50,049 nucleotides of DNA from an uncultured Clostridia bacterium (GCA_946413245.1 CAMKJS010000016.1:1-50049); one strand, 5' to 3'. Shown: positions 23,152 through 34,651, counted from the stretch's first letter. Notes: generated from the letters alone by a model not told the origin. Numbers and translations: made by a program.

Positions 23152-25026
23152 ATGAGTACGCTGAACAATGAGAAGAAAAAAGAAACACCGATGGAGCGCC
23201 GCTTCCGCAAAAAGCGGGAGGGCCGGCGGGAACTGCTGCTCCGCTTTCTGAAGGGCAGCAAGGGCTTTTTCCTGCTGTGCATGATCTGCGCTTCCCTTTC
23301 CGCGCTGGCGGATATGATTACCCCACAGATTATCCGGATCAGCGTGGACAACCTGCTGGGCGGACAGGGGACGGAAACCCTCTCCCCCTTCATCCGGGAT
23401 TTGCTGGAGCGGCTTGGCGGAACCCAGGCGCTGCGGGAGAAGCTTTGGATCATGGCCCTGGCGGTGGTCGCCGTCGCGGTGGTCAAGGTGATCGCCCTGT
23501 ACGGCTTCCGGGTCATGAACACCCGGGGCAGCGAAACCCTGGTGAAAACCATGCGGGATACGCTGTACAGCCATATTGAGCGCCTTCCTTTCCAGTGGCA
23601 TATGAAGAACCACACCGGGGATATCATTCAGCGGTGCACCAGCGATATCGACACCACCCGGAACTTTATCTCGGAACAGATGACGAATCTGATCCGGATT
23701 CTGATCCTGCTGGTGCTCAGTATCGTATTTATGGTGAGCATGAACCCCCTGCTGACGCTGATCGCCATGATTCCGGTGCCGGTGATCATCTGGTATTCGA
23801 TCTTCTTTCACCACAAGTTCCGGGAAGGATTCCGGGACTGCGACGAGAACGAGGGCAAGCTGTCCGCCATGGCGCAGGAAAACCTGACCGGCGTGCGGGT
23901 GGTACGGGCTTTCGGGAGGGAGCGGTACGAACGGGACCGCTTCGATGAGCAGAACCGGTATTATACTTCCCTGTGGGTGAAGCTTGGCGGCCTCATGAGC
24001 CTGTTCTGGTCCTCCAGCGATATCCTTTCCAATATTCAGATTATGCTGGTAGTGATTTTCGGAGTGATCTTCTGCCTGCGGGGAGAGATGACCAGCGGCG
24101 AATTCATCGCCTTCATGAGCTATAACGGAATGCTGGTATGGCCGGTGCGCCAGCTGGGCCGGATGATCAGCGACATGAGCAAGGCCGGCGTCAGCATGGA
24201 CCGGATCGGCGCCATTATGGAGGCGGAAGAGGAAAAGGACCGGCCCGGCGCCTCGGAACCGCCGATGACCGGCGATATCCGCTTCGAGCATGTTTCTTTC
24301 GCCTATGAAGGCGCGCCGGAAATGCTGCACGATATCGATCTGACGATTCCCGCGGGCAGCACCCTGGGCATCCTGGGCGGTACCGGATCCGGAAAGAGTA
24401 CGCTGATGTTCCTGCTGGACCGGCTGTACGATCTGCCGGAGAATTCCGGACAGATTACGATCGGCGGCACGGATATCGCGGACATCCGCCTGGAGCACCT
24501 GCGGAAGAATATCGGCATCGTGCTGCAGGAGCCCTTCCTCTTCTCCCGTACGCTCCGGGAAAACCTGAGCATCACCCGGGAAGGGCTTGCGGAGGAGGAA
24601 ATGCGCGCCGCCGCGCGCACGGCCTGCCTGGAGGAAACCATCGACAGCTTCAGCAAGGGCTATGAAACCTTTGTAGGCGAGCGGGGCGTGACCCTCTCCG
24701 GCGGCCAGAAGCAGCGGGCGGCCATCGCCCGGATGCTGACCCAGAATACACCGATTATGATTTTTGACGATTCCCTGTCCGCCGTGGACACGGAAACGGA
24801 CGCGAAAATCCGCGCGGCGCTGGAGAAAAAATTCGGCTCCGCCACGATTATCCTGATCAGCCACCGCATCACCACCCTGTCCAAGGCGGACCAGGTGTTG
24901 GTGCTGGACCATGGGCGGATCAGCCAGCTCGGCGCGCCGGAGGAGCTGAAGAATCAGCCCGGCCTGTATCAGCAGATCAACAATATTCAGTCCATGACAA
25001 CAGATGACAGGGGGGTGAGCGCGTAA
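23152..25026 (+). CDS. Heterodimeric ABC exporter, subunit 1 (degenerate-site half)
   Basis: 624 residues from ATG 23152 (CAGGGAG ribosome site). The N-terminal ABC_membrane domain has about six helices (roughly 40-340). The C-terminal ATPase has Walker A GGTGSGKST, a normal signature LSGGQKQR and Walker B MIFDDSLSAVD. The residue after the Walker B Asp is Asp where active ATPases have Glu. That substitution is the hallmark of the non-catalytic half in heterodimeric exporters such as TM287/288 and BmrC/BmrD. Its stop overlaps the next start by 1 nt. Substrate is unknown; drug, peptide or lipid export are family roles. The leader attenuator suggests induction by translation inhibitors. Confidence 0.9.
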   Translation: MSTLNNEKKKETPMERRFRKKREGRRELLLRFLKGSKGFFLLCMICASLSALADMITPQIIRISVDNLLGGQGTETLSPFIRDLLERLGGTQALREKLWIMALAVVAVAVVKVIALYGFRVMNTRGSETLVKTMRDTLYSHIERLPFQWHMKNHTGDIIQRCTSDIDTTRNFISEQMTNLIRILILLVLSIVFMVSMNPLLTLIAMIPVPVIIWYSIFFHHKFREGFRDCDENEGKLSAMAQENLTGVRVVRAFGRERYERDRFDEQNRYYTSLWVKLGGLMSLFWSSSDILSNIQIMLVVIFGVIFCLRGEMTSGEFIAFMSYNGMLVWPVRQLGRMISDMSKAGVSMDRIGAIMEAEEEKDRPGASEPPMTGDIRFEHVSFAYEGAPEMLHDIDLTIPAGSTLGILGGTGSGKSTLMFLLDRLYDLPENSGQITIGGTDIADIRLEHLRKNIGIVLQEPFLFSRTLRENLSITREGLAEEEMRAAARTACLEETIDSFSKGYETFVGERGVTLSGGQKQRAAIARMLTQNTPIMIFDDSLSAVDTETDAKIRAALEKKFGSATIILISHRITTLSKADQVLVLDHGRISQLGAPEELKNQPGLYQQINNIQSMTTDDRGVSA

Positions 25027-26855
25027 TGTCTCAGACGACCAATATAAATGAACAGGAGCAGAAGACATCCCTGCCGTTTTTCGGCATTCCGCGGATTATG
25101 CCCTATGTCCGGGCGTACCGCGCCACCCTGGCGGTCATGATTGTCTGCGGGCTGGGCGGCACGGCGGTGGATATCCTGATGCCGCTGCTGCAGCGCTATG
25201 CCCTGAACCACTTTATCGCCGGGAACACCCTGGATACCCTGCCCTGGTATATCGCGTTTTATGTGGCCGCGATCCTGTTCGCCTCGGTGATGAACTACAT
25301 TTCCTGCCGCGGCGCCATGACCACGGAGGTCTCCGTGAACCGGGATCTCCGGGCGGCGGCTTTCAATCACCTGCAGACCCTTTCCTTCAGCTATTTCAAT
25401 CAGAACAGCGTGGGCTACATCCATTCCCGGGTCATGAGCGACACGGGGCGGATCGGCTCCCTGGTCTCCTGGTCGCTGATGGACTGCGTATGGCACACCA
25501 GCTACCTGTTCGGTTCCCTGGCGGTGATGTTGCTGATCAACGCCAGGCTGGCGCTGATGGTGATGGTGATTCTGCCCCTGATCGCGGTGCTGTTTTCCGT
25601 GTTCCAGAAAAAGCTGATCGCAGCCAACCGGAAAATCCGGGAGCTGAACAGCAAAATCACGGGGGACTTCAACGAGGGTATTACCGGCGCGAAAACCATC
25701 AAGACCCTGGTGATCGAGGATAAGATGGCGAACGACTTCTTCCGGGATACCGCGGAGATCAAGCGGGAGAGCATCCGGGCGGCCCGGCTGCGGGGCGCCT
25801 TCGCGGTGACCATGCATCTGGCCTCTTCCCTGGCCCTGGCCATCGTGCTGTGGAAGGGCGGCTATATCGCCGCCTCGGAGGTCGGCACCTTCTCCATGTT
25901 CATGAGCTACGCCCAGGGCATGATGGAGCCGGTTCGCTGGATCGTGGACGCCATCTCGGACGTGATTACCACCCAGGTGAACATCGAAAGGCTGACCCGC
26001 CTGCTGGGTACACGCTCCGACGTGACGGACACCCCGGAAGTGGTGGAAAAATACGGCGACAGTTTCAACCCGAAAAAGGAAAACTGGGAGGAAATCAAAG
26101 GGGATATCGCCTTCCGGGACGTTTCCTTCCGCTATCCGGACGGGGACGAGTACGTGCTGGAGCACTTCAATCTGGAGATCCCCTTCGGCAGCAACATCGC
26201 CATCGTCGGGGAAACGGGAGCGGGCAAGAGCACGCTGGTGAACCTGGTATGCCGCTTCTTCGAGCCGACCGAGGGACAGGTGCTGATCGACGGGCGGGAC
26301 GCCCGGGAGCGCAGCCAGCTGTGGCTGCACAGCGCCATCGGTTATGTGCTGCAGACGCCGCACCTGTTCTCCGGAACGATCCGGGAGAACCTGCTGTACG
26401 GCAATCCGAACGCCACGGAGGAGGAGATCCGCCGGGCGCTGGCCCTGGTCTCCGCCGACGAGGTGGTGGCAAAGATGGAAAAGGGTATCGATACGGACGT
26501 GGGCGAGGGCGGCGATCTGCTGTCCACCGGCGAGAAGCAGCTGATTTCCTTTGCCCGGGCCATTCTGGCCAATCCCCGGATTCTGGTGCTGGACGAGGCG
26601 ACGGCTTCGGTGGATACCCTGACGGAGCAGAAGATTCAGGCAGCCATGGAAACCATGATCAGCGGCCGCACTTCTCTGGTGATCGCCCACCGCCTGTCCA
26701 CGGTGCGCAACGCGGACCTGATTCTGGTGGTGAAGGACGGAAAAATCGTGGAGCGGGGCACCCATCGGGAACTGCTGGCGTCCGGCGGCGTCTATCACCG
26801 CCTGTACACGCGGCAGTACGAGGACGAAGCCACCCACCGGGCGCTGGCCGGGTGA
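25026..26855 (+). CDS. Heterodimeric ABC exporter, subunit 2 (catalytic Walker B half)
   Basis: 609 residues. It has six predicted membrane helices in the first 330 residues, then an ATPase with Walker A GETGAGKST, Walker B ILVLDEATASVD (catalytic Glu present), and a non-canonical signature LLSTGEKQLISF in place of LSGGQ. This pattern is complementary to subunit 1. Together they give one working and one degenerate ATP site, as in BmrCD and TM287/288. It starts by a TAATG overlap, with GGGGGTGAG upstream. No terminator follows; leuS begins 71 nt later with its own promoter. Confidence 0.92.
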   Translation: MSQTTNINEQEQKTSLPFFGIPRIMPYVRAYRATLAVMIVCGLGGTAVDILMPLLQRYALNHFIAGNTLDTLPWYIAFYVAAILFASVMNYISCRGAMTTEVSVNRDLRAAAFNHLQTLSFSYFNQNSVGYIHSRVMSDTGRIGSLVSWSLMDCVWHTSYLFGSLAVMLLINARLALMVMVILPLIAVLFSVFQKKLIAANRKIRELNSKITGDFNEGITGAKTIKTLVIEDKMANDFFRDTAEIKRESIRAARLRGAFAVTMHLASSLALAIVLWKGGYIAASEVGTFSMFMSYAQGMMEPVRWIVDAISDVITTQVNIERLTRLLGTRSDVTDTPEVVEKYGDSFNPKKENWEEIKGDIAFRDVSFRYPDGDEYVLEHFNLEIPFGSNIAIVGETGAGKSTLVNLVCRFFEPTEGQVLIDGRDARERSQLWLHSAIGYVLQTPHLFSGTIRENLLYGNPNATEEEIRRALALVSADEVVAKMEKGIDTDVGEGGDLLSTGEKQLISFARAILANPRILVLDEATASVDTLTEQKIQAAMETMISGRTSLVIAHRLSTVRNADLILVVKDGKIVERGTHRELLASGGVYHRLYTRQYEDEATHRALAG

Positions 26856-26858
26856 CGC

Positions 26859-26888
26859 TTTACTTGCAAGCCCCTTTTATGCTATACT
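26859..26888 (+). promoter_or_regulatory. Promoter of leuS
   Basis: TTTACT, 18 nt, TATACT, overlapping the end of the exporter gene. No T-box (AGGGTGGNACCGCG) lies in the short leader. Confidence 0.55.
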
Positions 26889-26926
26889 TTCTTCCGATTT
26901 TATATTGCAAAGGACCGGTGAAATCC

Positions 26927-29350
<2,424 letters not shown>

Positions 29351-29356
29351 CAGATG

Positions 29357-29393
29357 AAAAAAAGCGGCATCCCGGGCAGCGCCCGGGATGCCG
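29357..29393 (-). terminator. Terminator between leuS and the ATP-grasp gene
   Basis: A 13-bp perfect stem (29365-29377 with 29381-29393) with loop AGC. On the minus strand it is followed by seven T, so it best serves the ATP-grasp gene. The convergent leuS transcript may use the same hairpin less efficiently. Confidence 0.88.
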
Positions 29394-29408
29394 TTATAAA
29401 CGGAAGGA

Positions 29409-30533
29409 TTATTTTTCCCACCAGAAGGTTTTGTTCAGCGTCAGGCCGGTAAGTTCCTCAAAGTCCGCCTTCATGCCCCGCTGTTCCACCAGCTGCCACA
29501 TGAAGCCGCCGCGGAAATTGCCCTCCATCAGCACCCAGCCTTTTTTGGACAGCACCATATCCCATCCGACATAGTTGATGGTCGGAAGCTGCGCGGCCAG
29601 CTCCTTCACCAGGGGCAGCAGTTCGCCCCAGCGCGGGATCTGAAAGCCCTTGATGGTCAGGCCGCTGTCCGGATGCGTGATATACACCGCGGGCTTTTCG
29701 GAATAGCCGACGGTGTCGACCGCGCCGGTGCGGACGTCGATCCCCGCCATCAGGCCGCCGGTGCAGCCGTTGTCGGTGAACGTCTCCCCAAGCCCCATGC
29801 GGAGCCAGGCTTTGTATACCACGATTTCTCCGCCGATCCGGAGGGTGGCCACCCGGATGCCGTTGACGGAACCCGGATGGATGGCGTTCAGCTCGTCCGC
29901 CTGGTCAATCAGCTCCTCCACCAGGAAACCGCTGGTGCCCTTCCGCGTCACCAGCGCTTCGTTGGTCGCGCTGTTTTCCCGGATGAGGCTTTCGTATTTC
30001 TCCCGGACGGCGGTTTCGGAAAAATCCCGGAGCTCCTCTTTATGAACCCCGATGCCCTTTCCCAGAGTCAGGGGCTTCAGCACGAACACCGGATGCTTCC
30101 GGACGAAGCCGGCGAAGGCGTCATAGGATTCCGGACCCTCGCAGAAGACCACGTCCCGGCGGAAATATTTCTGAAACAGCTGATAGGTCTCATATTTGTT
30201 CTGCAGGATATGCGCGTCCTCTTCCCGGTTCAGCTGATCGATATAGAGGACCTTCTCCCTGGTCAGGATATAGGTTTTGATTTCCTCCGGCGATTTTTCG
30301 GAAAGCTTCAGATAATAATATTCGTCGGTGGTGCAGCCGTACGCCCAGTAATAATAGACGGATCGATACAGATGCTCCTCCACTTCCGCCGGGGTCAGGT
30401 TTTCCGTATGCTTCCGGACAGACGCGCGAAGATCTTCCAGGACCTCGTCGGTATAGTACTTTTTTTTCTCCGCGATGATGTCCTGCGCCATCCGGATCAT
30501 TTCAGCGGGGTTCTCGGTGATTCTGATCTGCAT
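29409..30533 (-). CDS. Sugar-transfer-associated ATP-grasp family protein
   Basis: 374 residues from ATG 30533 (AAAGGA 8 nt upstream). An alternative ATG three codons earlier is too close to the ribosome site. The C-terminal two thirds show ATP-grasp features: FVLKPLTLGKGIGVH (nucleotide-binding lysine and glycine loop), FLVEELIDQADELNAIHPGSVNGIRVATLR, and the acidic metal site GWDMVLSKKGWVLMEGNFRGG. These blocks match the family (Pfam ATPgrasp_ST) found near polysaccharide and teichoic-acid genes. The enzyme would join a carboxylate to an amine or hydroxyl via acyl-phosphate. Substrate is unknown, and no polysaccharide genes are adjacent. It is a single gene with its own promoter. Confidence 0.75.
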   Translation of the reverse strand: MQIRITENPAEMIRMAQDIIAEKKKYYTDEVLEDLRASVRKHTENLTPAEVEEHLYRSVYYYWAYGCTTDEYYYLKLSEKSPEEIKTYILTREKVLYIDQLNREEDAHILQNKYETYQLFQKYFRRDVVFCEGPESYDAFAGFVRKHPVFVLKPLTLGKGIGVHKEELRDFSETAVREKYESLIRENSATNEALVTRKGTSGFLVEELIDQADELNAIHPGSVNGIRVATLRIGGEIVVYKAWLRMGLGETFTDNGCTGGLMAGIDVRTGAVDTVGYSEKPAVYITHPDSGLTIKGFQIPRWGELLPLVKELAAQLPTINYVGWDMVLSKKGWVLMEGNFRGGFMWQLVEQRGMKADFEELTGLTLNKTFWWEK

Positions 30534-30596
30534 TTCAGCCATCCTTTCATAAAGAGCTGTTCTTTCGGTCGTCCTTTTCCTGCCGGGTTCCCGCAT

Positions 30597-30626
30597 ATTT
30601 TATCAAAAAGGAAATTGGATTGGCAA
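30597..30626 (-). promoter_or_regulatory. Promoter of the ATP-grasp gene
   Basis: Minus strand TTGCCA, 18 nt, TAAAAT, about 60 nt upstream of the start codon. It is divergent from the SH3-protein promoter 38 bp away. Confidence 0.65.
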
Positions 30627-30663
30627 GGGAAACGAAATTCTTACATTTTTTCTAAAAATATTG

Positions 30664-30692
30664 TTGACATCGTAACATTTTTGAAATAAAAT
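30664..30692 (+). promoter_or_regulatory. Promoter of the multi-SH3 protein gene
   Basis: TTGACA, 17 nt, TAAAAT in an A+T-rich patch. Leader of about 65 nt ends with GAGGTGAG before the start. Confidence 0.8.
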
Positions 30693-30763
30693 AAACCTGT
30701 ACGCTTGTCGGGTTTTGGATTTGCAGTGTACAGAGACTTTATTGGGTACGAGGTGAGCCGCTC

Positions 30764-33127
30764 ATGACAACGAACCATCGCAGACTGTTGTCCGTCGTAC
30801 TGGCAATCACTCTGCTGGCCGGGCTTCTGCCTGTCGGGCTGTTCCGCACCGCCGCGTCGGCGGAGAGCAGCCTGGGATTTGTTACTGCCAGCAGTGTGCA
30901 CGTGCGGAAGAAGGCGGAGTCTTCCTCCGAGATCTGGTTCGACATTACGAAGAACTTCGTCTGCACCATTCTGGAAGAAAAGGACGCGGGCGGGATTCAC
31001 TGGTACAAGGTGGAGACGACTCACCCGGACAAGCCCGGCAGCACGAGCATCTATATCGGCTATGTGAACGGGGAGTTTTTCCGCCGGATGACGGACGAGG
31101 AGGAACGCCTCTGGCGCCAGGCGCAGATTACGCCTGAACCCACGATTCCGCAGTCCGCCGATCAGAGTGTAGACCAGCCGGCGGCCGAAGGCGCCATCGG
31201 CGTGGTGACCAACGGAGGGACCAACTTCCGCGAAGGCCCCAGCATTCATACCCACAGCATGATGAAGCTGGAACGCGGCACGGAAGTGGAACTGCTGACC
31301 ATTCCTTCGGTGATCAGTGAGGAAACCTTCTACCAGGTTCGGTATCAGAACCAGGTAGGGTATATTATGTCCACTTTTATCCGGGTGGTTACCGGGCGCA
31401 CCCCGATTCCGATTCCCACGGCGACGCCCGCGGGCGTCACGCCGACGCCGACCCCGGTGCCCACGGCGACTCCCGTAGGCTTTACCCCGACGCCGACGCC
31501 GGTTCCCGGTCTGCCCACGGCGACGCCGGCTCCCACGGGAACGACGAAATATACCCATGTGCGGCTGATTCTTTCCTCCTGCCATCTGCGCACCTCTCCC
31601 AACGGCTCCTTTGACCGGGCCAACGACTGGGAAGGCCAGGGCAGCATCCTGCCCCTGGCGGGAGATCCCGTGCAGTCCGGCGGATACACCTGGTATCCCG
31701 TCCGGAAGGACAACAAGGTTTATTATGTGCGGAACGACTGCGTGCAGCCCTATACCGCGGACAGTGTGACGCCCACCCCCGAAGGATCCACCCCGGTTCC
31801 GCCGGCGCCTACGCCGACCGAGACCACTTCCACGCAGGTTCTCGGCTATGTGAAGACCATTAAGGGCGGATGCAACCTGCGGTCCACCATCGGCGGCACC
31901 GTGATCAAACAGATTCCGAGGAACAAGGTACTGCCCTATCTGCTGCCGCCGGTGACCCGGAACGGCTATACCTGGTATTTCGTGGACGCGGACGGCAACC
32001 GCGGCTACCTCCGGGGCGACGTGGTGAAGGTGGTTTCAACCAATACGCCCACCCCGACGCCGACGCCCAGGCCCGGTGACCCCACGAACGTACCGACGGT
32101 CGTACCCACGCCTACGGATACTTCCACCGGCATGAAGGGATATGTCAAGACGATTGCCGGCGGCGTGAACCTGCGCAAGAGCGCCGGTTACTCCGAGACC
32201 CTCGGCCGGGTGGACAAGGATATCGTGCTGCCCTATTTCGGTACCGAAGAAAAGGACGGCGTCGTCTGGTACCACGTGCTTCACAGTAAGTTCGGCTACG
32301 GCTACCTGCACGGAAGCTATGTGACCCTGACCAACGAGGGCGGCGTGCCGCTGCCCACCGCCACCCCGCTGATCACCGTCGGTGACAATCCGACCGGAAG
32401 CGGCGGCCAGCAGGAAGCCTCCTATCCGACGCTGAAGCTGGGATCCACGGGCAACGCGGTCAAGAATCTGGTGACGGAGCTGAAACGGCAGGGCTATTAC
32501 AGCGGTTCCATCACGAACCGCTACACCAGCGCGGTGGAAAGAGCCGTGCGCGCTTTCCAGCAGGCCAACGGGCTGACGGTGGACGGTGTTGCCGGCGCCG
32601 CCACCCAGCATAAGCTGTACGGCACCGTGCCGATCGGCGCGGGCGATACCAGCAACCTGCAGATGACCATCTATCCCGCCGAGAAGATCGACTGGTATAC
32701 CGGCGGTATCGACGAGCTCTGGCCGAGAGGCTCGAACTACAAGGTTTATGACGTGAAGACCGGCATCATCTGGTGGGCGCACCGCTGGGCCGGCGGCAAG
32801 CATGTGGACGCGGAGCCGCTGACGGCGGCGGACACCGCCCGGCTGTGCAAGTGCTACGGCGTGACCACGGCGCAGGAGATTGCGGATAAAGACCTGTATC
32901 AGCGGCGGCCGCTGCTGGTGACTATCGGAACCCGCACCTTCGCCTGCTCGCTGTACGGCGAGCCGCACAACTATCCGGACGGCGATACGATTCCGGACAA
33001 CGATTTCAAGGGCCAGGTCTGCATTCACTTTACGAACAGCAAGACGCATGACACCAACCGGGTGGACTCCCTGCATCAGGATGCCATCCAGTACGCCTGG
33101 GAGCATGCTCCGAACGGGCACAAGTAA
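30764..33127 (+). CDS. Secreted multi-SH3b, peptidoglycan-binding protein with a C-terminal Cys/His-rich domain
   Basis: 787 residues with a signal peptide (1-33, ending TAASA). About five SH3b-like modules are seen (roughly 36-108, 144-210, 263-332, 358-425, 457-523), with recurring NLRxSxG and GYxxGxYV features. They are separated by Thr-Pro linkers (TPTPTPVPTATPVG) like those of wall-spanning proteins. A PG_binding_1 domain follows at 553-620 (LKLGSTGNAVKNLVTELKRQGYY, AFQQANGLTVDGVAG). The last 165 residues form a compact domain with WWAHRWAGGKHVDAEPL and GQVCIHFTNSKTH, whose conserved Cys and His could be catalytic. I do not recognise a characterised family for it. A strong terminator follows. 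Likely role: cell-wall binding and possibly modification. Confidence 0.82.
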   Translation: MTTNHRRLLSVVLAITLLAGLLPVGLFRTAASAESSLGFVTASSVHVRKKAESSSEIWFDITKNFVCTILEEKDAGGIHWYKVETTHPDKPGSTSIYIGYVNGEFFRRMTDEEERLWRQAQITPEPTIPQSADQSVDQPAAEGAIGVVTNGGTNFREGPSIHTHSMMKLERGTEVELLTIPSVISEETFYQVRYQNQVGYIMSTFIRVVTGRTPIPIPTATPAGVTPTPTPVPTATPVGFTPTPTPVPGLPTATPAPTGTTKYTHVRLILSSCHLRTSPNGSFDRANDWEGQGSILPLAGDPVQSGGYTWYPVRKDNKVYYVRNDCVQPYTADSVTPTPEGSTPVPPAPTPTETTSTQVLGYVKTIKGGCNLRSTIGGTVIKQIPRNKVLPYLLPPVTRNGYTWYFVDADGNRGYLRGDVVKVVSTNTPTPTPTPRPGDPTNVPTVVPTPTDTSTGMKGYVKTIAGGVNLRKSAGYSETLGRVDKDIVLPYFGTEEKDGVVWYHVLHSKFGYGYLHGSYVTLTNEGGVPLPTATPLITVGDNPTGSGGQQEASYPTLKLGSTGNAVKNLVTELKRQGYYSGSITNRYTSAVERAVRAFQQANGLTVDGVAGAATQHKLYGTVPIGAGDTSNLQMTIYPAEKIDWYTGGIDELWPRGSNYKVYDVKTGIIWWAHRWAGGKHVDAEPLTAADTARLCKCYGVTTAQEIADKDLYQRRPLLVTIGTRTFACSLYGEPHNYPDGDTIPDNDFKGQVCIHFTNSKTHDTNRVDSLHQDAIQYAWEHAPNGHK

Positions 33128-33145
33128 TTCTGTTCTGACCGGATA

Positions 33146-33189
33146 CGGGCCGGATGTTCTGCTTTGGCAGAAGCTCCGGCCCGCTTTTT
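33146..33189 (+). terminator. Terminator of the multi-SH3 gene
   Basis: CGGGCCGGA/TCCGGCCCG (9 bp), a two-base internal loop, then TTCTGC/GCAGAA (6 bp) with loop TTTG, followed by CTTTTTC. It lies 18 nt after the stop. Confidence 0.9.
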
Positions 33190-33216
33190 CATCCGGCGGG
33201 AATTGCGGATAAACCC

Positions 33217-33245
33217 TTGTGTTCGCCGGAATGATGCGATATAGT
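33217..33245 (+). promoter_or_regulatory. Promoter of radA
   Basis: TTGTGT, 17 nt, TATAGT; leader of about 25 nt with GGAGGAGG before ATG. Confidence 0.6.
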
Positions 33246-33277
33246 ATACCTGCTGTTTGTCGGGAGGAGGATGGGAT

Positions 33278-34651
33278 ATGGCTAAAGGGAAAACCTGCTA
33301 CGCCTGCTCGGCCTGCGGCTATGAGTCCCCGCGCTGGGTGGGGCGCTGTCCATCCTGCGGCGCCTGGAACACGCTGGAGGAAGCGATTTCCGCTGTGCCG
33401 GAAAAGGGGCCGGCGAAGCTGGCGGCCAATCAGCGGCCGGGTACCGGCGCCAGCGCCATGCGCCTGCAGGACGTACCGGAGGATACCACCCTGCGCTTTC
33501 CCACCGGAATCCAGGAGCTGGACCGGGTACTGGGCGGCGGCGTCGTGGAGGGCGGCCTGATTCTGATCGGCGGCGATCCGGGCATCGGCAAGAGCACCCT
33601 GCTGCTGCAGGTCTGCGCCAATCTGGCCCGGCAGGGCCGGAAGGTACTCTATATTTCCGGCGAGGAGTCCGCCCGCCAGATCAAGCTGCGGGCCCGGCGG
33701 CTGGAGATCGAGGAGCCCGGCCTGTATGTGCTGGCGGAGAACGCGCTGGACGCGGTGGAGCAGAAGCTCCGGGAGCTGCAGCCGGACGTGGCAGTGGTGG
33801 ACTCCATCCAGACCATGTACCGGCCGGAAATGGCGTCCGCGCCGGGTTCCGTGTCCCAGATCCGGGAGGGCACCAGCCTGCTGATGCGCCTGTGCAAGGA
33901 AACGGGCATTTCCGTGTTCCTTGTGGGGCATGTGACCAAGGACGGGGCGATCGCCGGCCCCCGGCTTCTGGAGCATATGGTGGACGTGGTGCTGTATTTC
34001 GAGGGAGACCGGCAGCAGGATTACCGCCTGCTGCGGGCGGTCAAAAACCGGTTCGGTTCCGTGAACGAGCTGGGAGTGTTCCGCATGACCGGAAAGGGCA
34101 TGCAGGAGGTTCCCAATCCCAGCGAGGAGCTGCTGAGCCACCGGGCCCGGGGCGCCAGCGGCAGCGCGGTGTTCTGCGGGCTGGAAGGGTCCCGCCCCCT
34201 GCTGTGCGACGTGCAGGCGCTGACGAGTCCTACCTTTTTCGGCACGCCCCGGCGCACGGTGAACGGCGCGGACGCGGGCCGGGTGGCGCTGCTGCTGGCG
34301 GTGCTGGAAAAGCGGGCGGGCCAGCGGAGCTATAATCAGGATGTGTATATCAACGTGGCCGGCGGTCTGGAGCTCAGCGAGCCGGCGGCGGACCTGGCGC
34401 TTTGCGTGGCGGTGGCCTCCAGCCTGAAGGATCAGCCGGTGGCGCCGGAGGTGGCGGTCATGGGCGAGGTGGGCCTGGCCGGGGAAATCCGGGCCGTGCC
34501 CCAGTGTGAGCGCCGGGTGGCGGAGTGCGCTCGGCTGGGCTTCACCACGGTGGTGGCGCCCCGGGCCAGCGTCCGGCCGCTGAAGGCTCCGGAAGGCGTC
34601 CGCCTCATCGGGGTGGACACGGTGATGCAGGCCCTGAGTGTATTATTTTAG
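33278..34651 (+). CDS. radA: DNA repair protein RadA
   Basis: 457 residues. A hexameric RecA-like helicase that helps branch migration and processing of recombination intermediates. The N-terminal C4 zinc finger uses Cys10, Cys13, Cys24 and Cys27 (CSACGYESPRWVGRCPSCG). Walker A is GGDPGIGKST, the RadA-specific motif is KNRFGSVNELGVF, and the C-terminal part (about 290-457) has the Lon-protease-like fold (DVYINVAGGLELSEPAADLA). Start ATG 33278 follows GGAGGAGG by 7 nt. In B. subtilis, disA sits between radA and yacL; here the PIN/TRAM gene follows directly and disA is missing from the locus. Confidence 0.94.
   Translation: MAKGKTCYACSACGYESPRWVGRCPSCGAWNTLEEAISAVPEKGPAKLAANQRPGTGASAMRLQDVPEDTTLRFPTGIQELDRVLGGGVVEGGLILIGGDPGIGKSTLLLQVCANLARQGRKVLYISGEESARQIKLRARRLEIEEPGLYVLAENALDAVEQKLRELQPDVAVVDSIQTMYRPEMASAPGSVSQIREGTSLLMRLCKETGISVFLVGHVTKDGAIAGPRLLEHMVDVVLYFEGDRQQDYRLLRAVKNRFGSVNELGVFRMTGKGMQEVPNPSEELLSHRARGASGSAVFCGLEGSRPLLCDVQALTSPTFFGTPRRTVNGADAGRVALLLAVLEKRAGQRSYNQDVYINVAGGLELSEPAADLALCVAVASSLKDQPVAPEVAVMGEVGLAGEIRAVPQCERRVAECARLGFTTVVAPRASVRPLKAPEGVRLIGVDTVMQALSVLF

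Noticed and set aside
22832-23155. 107-codon open frame over the exporter leader
   Set aside because: It spans the promoter and terminator, its start lies upstream of the promoter, and composition is Gly/Arg-rich shadow. The 10-codon ORF in another frame has the ribosome site.
25850-26926. N-terminal extension of leuS by 359 codons
   Set aside because: It lies out of frame within the second exporter gene, is Gly/Arg/Pro-rich junk, and LeuRS homology begins at 26927 with its own promoter.
26856-26926. T-box leader for leuS
   Set aside because: Only 71 nt are available and there is no AGGGTGGNACCGCG-like sequence.
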